Assembly (NCBI GenBank): GCA_021772215.1 | Contig: JAJFMK010000239.1 | Span: 1-14,702, forward strand | Direction of reading: 5' to 3' | From: Chlamydiota bacterium | GTDB lineage: Bacteria > Chlamydiota > Chlamydiia > Chlamydiales > JAJFMK01 | Length of the DNA stretch: 14,702 nucleotides | Program-made: the position numbers and the translations under genes | Notes under the pieces: model-generated | Told to the model about the DNA's origin: nothing | Databases searched by the model: none | Seen by the model: the letters and a program-made list of their open reading frames with translations, nothing else | Shown here: positions 1 through 6,286 of the stretch, piece by piece | Numbering within the stretch: position 1 is the first letter of the stretch | Layout of the letters: each line of letters opens with the position of its first letter

Positions 1-476
1 AGACGGAAGGGGCTTTTCATGAGAAGATGCGCGCATTTGTTAACCCATCGATCATCTTCTTTATCGTCACCTATGCCATCGTCACAATGGCCACCCTCAT
101 CTACTTTCCGCACATGGTGGAGAGCTTTCGCAATAATTCCCTCTTCTTTGTGATCGTCCTTATCAACATCTTAGCCATTGCGAATATTCCAAGAGAGATT
201 AACCGTGGCAGTGATGGCCGCGCCTTTATCTCCTCTTGTATCAACATCATCTGCCTGATGGGACTCTATGGCATCGGCACCTACCCCGTTGTGATCCGCG
301 ATATCTCCGCAGGCGCCGAGAACTCACTGACCATCTACAACGCCTCCTCCTCAGAGATGACCCTGAAGATCCTCTTAACCATTGCCCTGATTGGTATTCC
401 GCTCGTTATAGCCTACACAACCAGCATCTACTGGATCTTCCGCGGCAAAGTTAAACTGGACGAGACCAGTTATTGA
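1..476 (+). CDS. cydB: cytochrome bd ubiquinol oxidase subunit II, C-terminal part (partial)
   Basis: This is the C-terminal end of CydB, the second subunit of the cytochrome bd quinol oxidase, an inner-membrane terminal oxidase that reduces oxygen using quinol. The reading frame is open to the left window edge (first full codon at 3), so the ATG at 27 is an internal methionine and not the start. Several hydrophobic membrane segments are visible. The stretch SLTIYNASSS, followed by a last membrane helix and YWIFRGKVKL near the C-terminus, is characteristic of CydB. The usual CydB length is about 340-380 residues, so roughly 157 residues are seen here. cydA would be expected just upstream, outside the window. 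Pathogenic chlamydiae also carry cydAB. The identification is by recognition of the conserved C-terminal motif. Confidence 0.9.
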   Translation, partial: TEGAFHEKMRAFVNPSIIFFIVTYAIVTMATLIYFPHMVESFRNNSLFFVIVLINILAIANIPREINRGSDGRAFISSCINIICLMGLYGIGTYPVVIRDISAGAENSLTIYNASSSEMTLKILLTIALIGIPLVIAYTTSIYWIFRGKVKLDETSY

Positions 477-679
477 TTTTGAGAAGAGTAGTTATAAAGG
501 TGCTCGACGGTGAGGCTGCTGGCTGCTAAAGCGGTCGCTGCTGCTCCGCTTCTTAACCCAAGCTTCGAAACCGTAAGAAGACCCAGCGCAAAGGAGGCTA
601 AGCCAATTTTCAAGCAAGCAACAGCAGTAACAACTCCTGTGATCCTCGTCATCAATCGAAATTGATTCCAGGTGCCCAT
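470..679 (-). CDS. possible small hydrophobic protein (doubtful)
   Basis: A 69-codon ORF occupies most of the gap between the convergent cydB and folC genes. It starts with ATG, has a hydrophobic stretch at about residues 12-40 (ITGVVTAVACLKIGLASFA) and a second Ala/Ser-rich stretch, so it could be a small membrane protein. It overlaps the last 7 bp of cydB and starts 16 nt after the folC stop, so it could be the last gene of the nusB-folC operon. There is no convincing Shine-Dalgarno sequence before the ATG, and I recognise no family. An overlapping frame is also open (492-689, TTG start), which lowers confidence. The alternative is that this is a non-coding spacer with chance ORFs. Confidence 0.3.
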   Translation of the reverse strand: MGTWNQFRLMTRITGVVTAVACLKIGLASFALGLLTVSKLGLRSGAAATALAASSLTVEHLYNYSSQNQ

Positions 680-695
680 GGATTGCCAATTCAGA

Positions 696-1886
696 TCATT
701 GTTTTGCTCTGTGGTTATTACTCCAAAGATTTGTAAAAGATTCGTTTAGTTCGAAGGGGTCACAATCTTGGGGGATGCCCAACTCATTTCTAACCTCCTC
801 CATGATGAAGAATGAACCGACGATGAGGAGGGCTGAGGAACAGTTCCCAATTGCAGCTTTGAGTGAATCTTGTAGGTTAATCTGATGAGGGGCTTTGCTT
901 AAATAAGGAGTGATTTCTGAGAGGGGGCAGAGGCGGCTGTTTTTTCCGGAGACGGGATAGAGCTTGTCTGCCTCTTTTTTTAGGATTGATACCATATTTT
1001 TAAGGTCTTTGCCTTGGCTGATGCCAAAGAGGATATCAAACGTTTTCTCTTTTTGGCGTAAAGCTCTTACAGTTGCCTCTAGCCCAGAGGGGTTATGGGC
1101 GACATCGAGGTAGATGGGGACTCTGTGGCTATCGATGTGCTGTAGGCGGCAAGGTGGCTTAGCTAAGAGAGCCTCTGAATTTGTGATGCCAAGACACTGT
1201 AGTGCCTCTTTAGCTATGGCCTGGTTCTCTTCATCGTAGGTTGAAAAGTGGCCATCGACAACGATCAGCTGTTTACTAGTCTCCTCGATGATATTTTTGG
1301 GGACTGTAGGGCCTATAATGACAGGGGTGTTATCTTTAACAATTCCGGCTTTTTCTTTGGTGATCTCTTCGATAGTGTTTCCTAAATATTCGCAGTGATC
1401 GTAATCGATAGAGGTGATGACAGAGAGTTCTGGATTAATGATGTTTGTCGAATCGAGTCGGCCACCGAGACCTGTCTCAATAACGGCGTAATCGACCCTT
1501 TCGTTAGCAAAGTAGAGAAAGCCGAGCGCTGTGACATGGTCGAAGAAGGTAGCCCCTTCAATGCTTAATGAAAAGAGCTGATCAAGTAAAGTCGCGCATG
1601 ACTCTTTATCGATCAGCTTGTCATTGATAGAGATGCGCTCTCTAAACGTTGAGATGTGCGGAGAGCTGTAGAGACCGACGCGGTAGCCTTCAAGTTCTAA
1701 ACCTTTGGCGATTTTTTTGCAGACGGATCCTTTCCCGTTGGTTCCAGCCACATGCACCGTTTTGAACTGATTTTGGGGGTTTTGAAGCGCAGAGGTTAAC
1801 GCTTGAATTCCTTCAAGTGTTGGTTTTTTCTTATTGATTAAAGAGAACTGGTAGAGTTTTTTGAGCTGGGTTAAGTAGTCTGCCAT
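696..1886 (-). CDS. folC: bifunctional folylpolyglutamate synthase / dihydrofolate synthase
   Basis: FolC adds glutamate to dihydropteroate or to reduced folates in an ATP-dependent ligase reaction in the cytosol. The Mur-ligase-type ATP-binding P-loop HVAGTNGKGSV lies at residues 45-55. It is followed by ETGLGGRLDSTN, the SIDYDH segment, the EKAGI motif and, in the C-terminal domain, the DVAHNP signature. At 396 residues it is slightly shorter than the common 420-430, with a compact C-terminal domain, but no core motif is missing. The ATG at 1886 lies inside the end of the PHP gene (16-nt overlap). No strong ribosome-binding site is visible, which fits translational coupling. It is the last clear gene of the nusB-murB-PHP-folC operon. 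MurD/MurC-type ligases share the fold, but the FolC motifs make this call secure. Confidence 0.92.
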   Translation of the reverse strand: MADYLTQLKKLYQFSLINKKKPTLEGIQALTSALQNPQNQFKTVHVAGTNGKGSVCKKIAKGLELEGYRVGLYSSPHISTFRERISINDKLIDKESCATLLDQLFSLSIEGATFFDHVTALGFLYFANERVDYAVIETGLGGRLDSTNIINPELSVITSIDYDHCEYLGNTIEEITKEKAGIVKDNTPVIIGPTVPKNIIEETSKQLIVVDGHFSTYDEENQAIAKEALQCLGITNSEALLAKPPCRLQHIDSHRVPIYLDVAHNPSGLEATVRALRQKEKTFDILFGISQGKDLKNMVSILKKEADKLYPVSGKNSRLCPLSEITPYLSKAPHQINLQDSLKAAIGNCSSALLIVGSFFIMEEVRNELGIPQDCDPFELNESFTNLWSNNHRAKQ

Positions 1887-2728
1887 TGAGGATTATTCTC
1901 AGTAAAGCGCTGGTAGAGCTTTTTGAAGGTTTCCTCATCGGTCCAGGAGTCTCCAAGAGCGACAGGGTAGGCGCGCTCGCCATGAAAGTCGGAGCCGCCG
2001 CAGATCATCCAGCGCCGCTCTTTAGCGATCTGGATGTAGCCTTTGTTGCGGCTAGGCGGCATCTTGGCATATCGCCCTTCGATGCCGTCAAAGGGGAGTT
2101 TGAGAAGGCCATTGAGAGTGCGTCTCTTTTTAATAAGGTGAGGATGAGCAATGAAAATAAAGCCGTTTGCCTCGTGTATTTTAGAGACAACCTCTTCGGC
2201 TGTAGGAGCCGAGCTTAGGACGTAACAGCTCTTGTTATCTCCGAGATATTTATCAAACGCTTCGCGGACATTTTTCACATAGCCACGACGAATCATCGCC
2301 GCAGCAATGTGAGGACGTCCTAAAACTCCTTTATCTTTTGAAGGTATTAACTCTTCATAGTCTAGGTGAAAACCCCTCTCTTCTAGCTGCTTTAGCACAG
2401 CCCTGTTTCTCTCTTCGCGGCGCAATTTTTGTCTTTCGACCAGATTGATAATGTTGGGGTGGTCCATCTGAAAGGCGTAAGCGAGAAGGTGAATTGACTG
2501 GTCGTCAAAAAGAGAGGTGAACTCGGCGCCGAGAAGGAGAGGGAAGCTCTGCTCTTTAGCGAAAGGTAGAGCCTCATGATAGGCGTTCACAGTGTCATGA
2601 TCTGTGATGCTCAAGCCGCTTAAGTGCAAACTTATACCTCTTTTGACAAGATCAATGGGCGAGAGTGTACCGTCGGAGGCAGTCGAATGGCAGTGAAGAT
2701 CGGCGATGAATGGGATATTATCAGTCAT
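1871..2728 (-). CDS. PHP-domain phosphoesterase (RNase AM / nucleoside 3',5'-bisphosphate phosphatase type)
   Basis: This 285-residue protein belongs to the PHP metal-dependent phosphoesterase superfamily, in the TrpH/YciV-like group. Characterised members hydrolyse 3',5'-bisphosphonucleotides or trim RNA 5' ends. The N-terminal metal motif DLHCHSTASDGTLSP is at about residues 10-24. ITDHDT lies at about 41-46, a metal-binding Glu in GAEFTS at about 68, AHPHLI near 195, and the C-terminal GGSDFHG near 250. Together these give the usual trinuclear metal site. The ATG at 2728 overlaps the murB stop by 8 nt and has GAGGAA upstream at a suitable distance; the 3' end overlaps folC. The exact substrate cannot be read from the sequence, so no symbol is given. 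Confidence 0.85.
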   Translation of the reverse strand: MTDNIPFIADLHCHSTASDGTLSPIDLVKRGISLHLSGLSITDHDTVNAYHEALPFAKEQSFPLLLGAEFTSLFDDQSIHLLAYAFQMDHPNIINLVERQKLRREERNRAVLKQLEERGFHLDYEELIPSKDKGVLGRPHIAAAMIRRGYVKNVREAFDKYLGDNKSCYVLSSAPTAEEVVSKIHEANGFIFIAHPHLIKKRRTLNGLLKLPFDGIEGRYAKMPPSRNKGYIQIAKERRWMICGGSDFHGERAYPVALGDSWTDEETFKKLYQRFTENNPQWQTT

Positions 2729-3590
2729 AGGGGATGTTCCTCACTTCGCTTTTTAACTCATACCCAAACTGCTGCTTGACCCGTGTTTGAATTTCATCAA
2801 TAAGCTCTAAGACATCCGCAGATGTTGCTTGCGCTTGATTGATGATAAAGTTGGCGTGCTGCTTTGAAACTGCGGCGCCGCCGATTGAGACCCCTTTTAG
2901 GTTGGCCGCTTCGATCAACTGTCCCGCAAAGGCCTCTGGAGGATTTTGGAAGATACAGCCGCACGATTTATCCCCATAGGGCTGCGTTTTAAGGCGATAA
3001 TCTAATATGGCGCTCTGCTTTGCCGACGCCTCGCTACATGGCTCAAGTTTGAATGTGGCCCCTGCAATCGCAAGCTTTTGGTTTTGAAATGAGGAGAAAC
3101 GGTAGGCAAACTGCAGCTCATTTTTTGGTTTTGTCGAAATTTGCCCCTTTTCGTCAACGAGCTCAACTTCCACGAGGCAATCCTTAGTCTCCTGGCCATT
3201 GGCACCGGCGTTCATATAGATTGCACCGCCTACGGTTGCGGGGATGCCGGAGGCAAATTCAAGGCCGCTGTAATTGGCCTTGGCGCTTCTAACGCCCAAA
3301 AGGGCAAAGCTAAAGCCGCTGCCAACATGAAAGAGGGCTTCATCTTGTTTGTAGTGGATGATTCGGTTGTAGATGACAACGCCGCGAAAACCTCTGTCGT
3401 CGAAGAGGCTGTTTGAGCCTTTACCAAGGAGATGGTAGGGGAGACTTTTTTGGCTAGCAAAAGAAATTGCCTCGGAAAGCTCCTCTTTAGTTGTGGCGGT
3501 GATAAAGTAGCGGGCAGGGCCACCAATACCAAAGGTGGAGTAGCGGTTTAAGAGTACGTTCTCCTCAACCTTCACGGGAGGATTCCTCAC
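2721..3590 (-). CDS. murB: UDP-N-acetylenolpyruvoylglucosamine reductase
   Basis: MurB reduces UDP-GlcNAc-enolpyruvate to UDP-MurNAc with FAD and NADPH, the second committed step of peptidoglycan synthesis. FAD-domain motifs are clear: YSTFGIGGPARYF at about 17-29, GKGSNSLF at about 56-63, and GIPATVGGAIYMNAGANG at about 115-132. YRFSSF at about 163 carries the catalytic-loop Tyr/Arg. In the C-terminal domain the position of the usual catalytic Ser is a Cys (SCGCIFQNP, Cys212), a known variant in MurB families, and the terminal Glu lies in SEVRNI. The annotated start is GTG at 3590. A second GTG at 3575, preceded by GAGGA about 7-9 nt upstream, may be the true start and would shorten the protein by five residues. 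The gene overlaps the nusB end and the PHP start. Confidence 0.94.
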   Translation of the reverse strand: MRNPPVKVEENVLLNRYSTFGIGGPARYFITATTKEELSEAISFASQKSLPYHLLGKGSNSLFDDRGFRGVVIYNRIIHYKQDEALFHVGSGFSFALLGVRSAKANYSGLEFASGIPATVGGAIYMNAGANGQETKDCLVEVELVDEKGQISTKPKNELQFAYRFSSFQNQKLAIAGATFKLEPCSEASAKQSAILDYRLKTQPYGDKSCGCIFQNPPEAFAGQLIEAANLKGVSIGGAAVSKQHANFIINQAQATSADVLELIDEIQTRVKQQFGYELKSEVRNIPYD

Positions 3591-4047
3591 TCTCTAAAAC
3601 TTGACTACTTAGAGTGATCTCTTCACTGTCGATAGGCTGTCCGATACTCTCTTTATAAATGTTATCTAAGATCGCATTGACAAACTGACTCGAGGCGCTC
3701 GTTCCAAACTTTTTTGCTAATCGAATCGCTTCAGTAATGGCCACTTTAGGGGGGATATCAGCGTCGAAAAGGATCTCATAAACGCCAAGTCGGATCAAAT
3801 TTTTCTCAACAGTTTGGATTCGATCAAAGGGGTAGGCCGTTGAGATACGCTCGATATTGACATCGATTGAGGGTAAGTTCTCCTCAATTTTTATTGCGCG
3901 ATCGAAAGCGTCTAAATACTGTTTTTTTGAAATCTTGAGCTCGGCACGTAGAAGTTTTTCAAGCTCCATGAGACCCTCTCGGTGAAGATCTAACGTATAG
4001 AGAATGAGATAGACAATCTCGCGCGCTTTTTTTAAAGGCAGTGACAT
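3565..4047 (-). CDS. nusB: transcription antitermination factor NusB
   Basis: NusB binds boxA RNA together with ribosomal protein S10 (NusE) in the antitermination complex that acts mainly on rRNA operons. The all-helical NusB fold is recognised from the N-terminal KKAREIVYLILYTLD, the central YPFDRIQTVEKNLIRLGVYEIL, and the C-terminal PPKVAITEAIRLAKKFGT followed by FVNAILDNI. I chose the ATG at 4047 (160 residues), where family homology begins. The frame is open further upstream to 4170, but that would add 41 residues unlike NusB and run into the divergent rodZ-like gene. The C-terminal tail is Ser/Glu-rich and extends beyond the usual end of the family. It is the first gene of the leftward operon and overlaps murB by up to 26 nt. 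Confidence 0.93.
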   Translation of the reverse strand: MSLPLKKAREIVYLILYTLDLHREGLMELEKLLRAELKISKKQYLDAFDRAIKIEENLPSIDVNIERISTAYPFDRIQTVEKNLIRLGVYEILFDADIPPKVAITEAIRLAKKFGTSASSQFVNAILDNIYKESIGQPIDSEEITLSSQVLESEESSREG

Positions 4048-4137
4048 AGGGGTAAAACTATACCTGAAATAATGCTTTTTCGCTAGAAATTCACTTATTG
4101 AGTAGCTCAAAAGCTCTCTTACTTGTAAAATAGAGAT
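4048..4137. promoter_or_regulatory. divergent intergenic promoter region (nusB / rodZ-like)
   Basis: These 90 bp separate two divergent operons and so must carry promoters in both directions. A perfect interrupted palindrome, TTGAG-TAG-CTCAA, lies at 4098-4110 near the middle. TAAAAT at 4126-4131 ends only 6 nt before the rodZ-like ATG; on the other strand TATAGT lies close to the nusB ATG. Neither has a good -35 at the standard distance, so exact promoters are uncertain. The palindrome could be an operator affecting both operons, but a 5-bp arm can arise by chance. Confidence 0.4.
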
Positions 4138-4551
4138 ATGGAAAACGAATCTAAGCACGATCCTAACCAACTGGGTGGACTATTAAAAGCTCGAAGAGAG
4201 GGTTTAAATATCTCTTTAAAAGAGGCCGAGAATGCCACATCCATTCGCATGAGCTACCTGCTCTCAATTGAAGAGGGGCGGCCAGAGAAATTAATTTCTC
4301 CCGTTTACGCTGAAGGGTTTATCAAGCAGTACGCCATATTCTTAGGGCTCGACGGCGAGAAGCTGGTCAAGGAAAATCCCGGCCTCTTTGTCAAACGGGC
4401 TGAGACGCAGTTTGACTACGGAATCGGCACACTTGAGATGCGTGGAAACCCCGGCTCTTCTGTCAAATGGGTGCCTAATAAGTGGGTTCTTCTTTCAGCC
4501 GGAGTCATCCTAGGGGGCTGGTACATTAGCTATCTCTTAGGTCTCATCTAA
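4138..4551 (+). CDS. rodZ: RodZ-like helix-turn-helix membrane protein
   Basis: A 137-residue protein with a RodZ-type N-terminal Xre-like helix-turn-helix domain (about residues 12-72, including GGLLKARREGLNISLKEAE, then SIEEGRPEKL and YAEGFIKQYA). A linker and one membrane helix at about 115-136 end the protein, leaving no periplasmic domain. RodZ ties the actin-like MreB to the wall-synthesis machinery. Chlamydiae have a short RodZ (CT009 in C. trachomatis, from memory) that acts with MreB in their FtsZ-independent division, which fits this architecture. No strong Shine-Dalgarno sequence precedes the ATG. The stop codon overlaps the start of the next gene (TAATG), so the two are probably translationally coupled. 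An ordinary membrane-anchored Xre regulator is a less likely alternative. Confidence 0.8.
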   Translation: MENESKHDPNQLGGLLKARREGLNISLKEAENATSIRMSYLLSIEEGRPEKLISPVYAEGFIKQYAIFLGLDGEKLVKENPGLFVKRAETQFDYGIGTLEMRGNPGSSVKWVPNKWVLLSAGVILGGWYISYLLGLI

Positions 4552-5507
4552 TGTTTCCAATCTTTGCAGGCTTTTTCATGGGGATTGCCGATCTGATTCC
4601 CGGTGTCTCCGGAGGAACAATCGCCTTTATCTTAGGGATCTATGAGCCTTTTATCGAGGGTCTTGGCGCCATTTCTTTAAGTCATATCAAGGATATCTTC
4701 TGCGGACGGCTTGCCAAAGTCTACCGTGAGGTCAATGGCTCTTTACTTTTGAAGGTTTTTTTTGGCATTGCGCTGGCGATGAGCTCATTAGCTGGGCTAT
4801 TCCATCTATGGCTCAACGATCCGGTGGCTAAGAGCTATCTTTTCAGCGCCTTTTTTGGTTTTATCTTAGGATCTGTTGCTATTGTCAATCGCCGCATCAG
4901 AAGGTTTAACCTCGCAACGGCTATAGCACTCTTTGTCGGAGCCCTTTTTGCGGCCGCCTTGGTGCTTTTGCCAAAAGGGGGAGCGCTCTATCTTCCATCT
5001 TCTGGCTTTGACCCTATGCTCATTGTCTTTGGGGCTTTAGCCTCTTCTGCAATGCTCCTGCCTGGCATCTCGGGGAGCTATCTCCTGACAATTGTGGGAA
5101 TCTACCCCGTTGCGGTGATGGCTTTGGCGTCAGCGCTTCAAGCCGCCTCCCTAGGAGAGCTTGCCTCTGCAGAGCTGGTCATCCTATTTCAACTTCTGAT
5201 TGGAATTATCCTTGGCGCCACTCTCTTTTCTCGAGTCATCAAGCTCCTTTTAACCAAGGCCCACGATCTGACTCTCTCTTTGCTCATCGGCTTTATGGTA
5301 GGAGCGCTGCCGGCAGTTTGGCCCTTTTTTGACTCCGAGGTCTCAATTTTTGGTGAAGAGAGGCTCTTAAGCACAGTAAAACTTCTTCTACCCGACCCAT
5401 TTCACACAACCTGTTGGATTTCAGCAGGGGTGGTCATCTTTTCCTATGGTCTTGTCACGCTCTTTGATAAAATTTCCCTTTACAGAGCTAAAAGCAGCTC
5501 TATATAG
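4551..5507 (+). CDS. DUF368 family protein, probable undecaprenyl-phosphate translocase (PopT type)
   Basis: A 318-residue polytopic membrane protein of the DUF368 family. The family signature is the duplicated motif PGVSGGT at about residues 17-23 (preceded by GIADLI and followed by AFILGIYEPF) and PGISGS at about 171-176 (followed by YLLTIVGIYP). The rest is hydrophobic, with about eight membrane segments. DUF368 proteins, named PopT, were recently shown to recycle the C55 lipid carrier undecaprenyl phosphate across the cytoplasmic membrane, a role shared with some DedA proteins. The ATG shares its A with the TAA of the rodZ-like gene. Together with murB across the divergent promoter, the context supports a role in peptidoglycan synthesis. 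Family membership is clear; transport function in this organism is inferred. Confidence 0.9.
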   Translation: MFPIFAGFFMGIADLIPGVSGGTIAFILGIYEPFIEGLGAISLSHIKDIFCGRLAKVYREVNGSLLLKVFFGIALAMSSLAGLFHLWLNDPVAKSYLFSAFFGFILGSVAIVNRRIRRFNLATAIALFVGALFAAALVLLPKGGALYLPSSGFDPMLIVFGALASSAMLLPGISGSYLLTIVGIYPVAVMALASALQAASLGELASAELVILFQLLIGIILGATLFSRVIKLLLTKAHDLTLSLLIGFMVGALPAVWPFFDSEVSIFGEERLLSTVKLLLPDPFHTTCWISAGVVIFSYGLVTLFDKISLYRAKSSSI

Positions 5508-5518
5508 GTAATGAATAT

Positions 5519-6118
5519 ATGAAAAAGAGTACTATCCTTCTCATCTCAGTAGCTGTGCTTTTGATTATCTATCTGCTCTTTAGAGCTTGGACTGGTGGTG
5601 CCACACCGACGCCGGCAGAGCAGCAGACTAAGGTGATGGGCCCCTATGGCAGCTGGATGACCTATGAGGCGCCCAGTAAATTATTCTCAGCCTCATTTCC
5701 TGCCAAGCCGGAGTATGGAACCAATCTAACGCGCGATGATCTAGGGATCACAACGCGGACTAATGAGATGTATGGCGCCGAAGATAAGGACTCTTCAGTC
5801 TATTTGGTCAGCGTGGTTCGTTACTTCACACATGGCGATAGTCTCCCTCTTGCGGATGAGCAGATGATGAGCAATGTGATGTATGATACGCTAGATTCTG
5901 AAAAGGGAAATCAGCTCGTTGGGTTCAGAAAAGAGCAGCTCGCCGGAAGGCCAGCGCTTGCCTTTACGATTCAAAACGGCAGTGTGACAATGGAAGTTAT
6001 AACCTTAACGAACAAGAACGATCTGATCATCCTAACATATGTTAGTGATGCAGCGAACTATAAGTTTGATAATTTCCAACACTTTATTAACTCTTTTAAA
6101 TTAGGAGATGTCAATTAA
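5519..6118 (+). CDS. membrane-anchored extracytoplasmic protein, PsbP/Mog1-like fold suspected
   Basis: A 199-residue protein with an N-terminal hydrophobic helix (about residues 5-24), either an uncleaved anchor or a signal peptide, a short Thr/Pro linker and a soluble domain. The pattern of F-x-A-S-F-P-A-K-P near residue 60, a strand ending in GRPALAFTIQ, and a terminal FDNFQHFINSFKL resembles small proteins with a PsbP/Mog1-like fold, but this is a fold guess, not a family assignment. AGG about 10 nt before the ATG could serve as ribosome-binding site, and the gap to the DUF368 gene is only 11 nt, so it is probably the third gene of that operon. Function is unknown. Its position suggests a periplasmic accessory role near wall synthesis. 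Confidence 0.75.
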   Translation: MKKSTILLISVAVLLIIYLLFRAWTGGATPTPAEQQTKVMGPYGSWMTYEAPSKLFSASFPAKPEYGTNLTRDDLGITTRTNEMYGAEDKDSSVYLVSVVRYFTHGDSLPLADEQMMSNVMYDTLDSEKGNQLVGFRKEQLAGRPALAFTIQNGSVTMEVITLTNKNDLIILTYVSDAANYKFDNFQHFINSFKLGDVN

Positions 6119-6286
6119 TTTGAGTTCAACTGATTTTGTTCCAAGTTTTTGGATTTTACAAATTTGCATACTGTTGACAGCAGGAGACTTGTAAAATCCA
6201 AAAAAATGGAGTGAAAGGGCAAAAAAAATAGCCCACACGAGTTGTTTAGTGTCTCCATTTAAGTAAGTTCTCATTCGGGGTGGGTA
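6119..6286. other. intergenic region with long inverted repeat
   Basis: This 168-bp gap separates the 199-residue protein from the TPR lipoprotein gene, both rightward. It is A/T-rich and contains the 16-bp inverted repeat described separately. A perfect TTGACA lies at 6174-6179, but no -10 box stands 16-18 nt after it. A weak promoter candidate for the downstream operon is TTGTTT at 6242-6247 with TAAGTT at 6264-6269 (16-nt spacer). GGGGTGGG directly before the ATG at 6287 is a probable ribosome-binding site. Confidence 0.5.
6146..6204. repeat. perfect 16-bp inverted repeat, 27-nt loop
   Basis: TTTTTGGATTTTACAA at 6146-6161 is the exact reverse complement of the sequence at 6189-6204. The 27-nt loop itself holds the small palindrome CTGT-TG-ACAG at 6171-6180, so a two-level hairpin is possible. 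The T-run is on the 5' arm and the A-run on the 3' arm, opposite to a rightward intrinsic terminator. It may be an mRNA hairpin, a protein-binding site, or the ends of a decayed mobile element; the sequence alone does not decide. Confidence 0.8.

Noticed and set aside
529..551. AAGCGG / CCGCTT hairpin as a terminator between cydB and folC
   Set aside because: The stem has only 6 bp, with an 11-nt loop and no T-run. It lies in a repetitive GCTGCT stretch that pairs easily by chance.
1886..2218. Plus-strand ORF opposite the PHP gene (and similar long antisense frames, for example 3141-3416 and 14243-14506)
   Set aside because: These are mirror frames of strongly conserved minus-strand genes, without ribosome-binding sites or recognisable domains.
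4048..4170. 41-residue N-terminal extension of NusB
   Set aside because: It overlaps the divergent rodZ-like gene and does not resemble NusB, whose conserved start follows the ATG at 4047.
6174..6197. TTGACA with TAAAAT as a promoter
   Set aside because: The spacer between the two is only 12 nt and TAAAAT is part of the inverted-repeat arm. No -10 box lies at 16-18 nt.
6146..6206. Inverted repeat as a rho-independent terminator of the upstream operon
   Set aside because: It has an A/T-rich stem, a 27-nt loop and an A-run, not a T-run, at the 3' side, so it does not fit on the plus strand. The minus strand has no gene that it could terminate.
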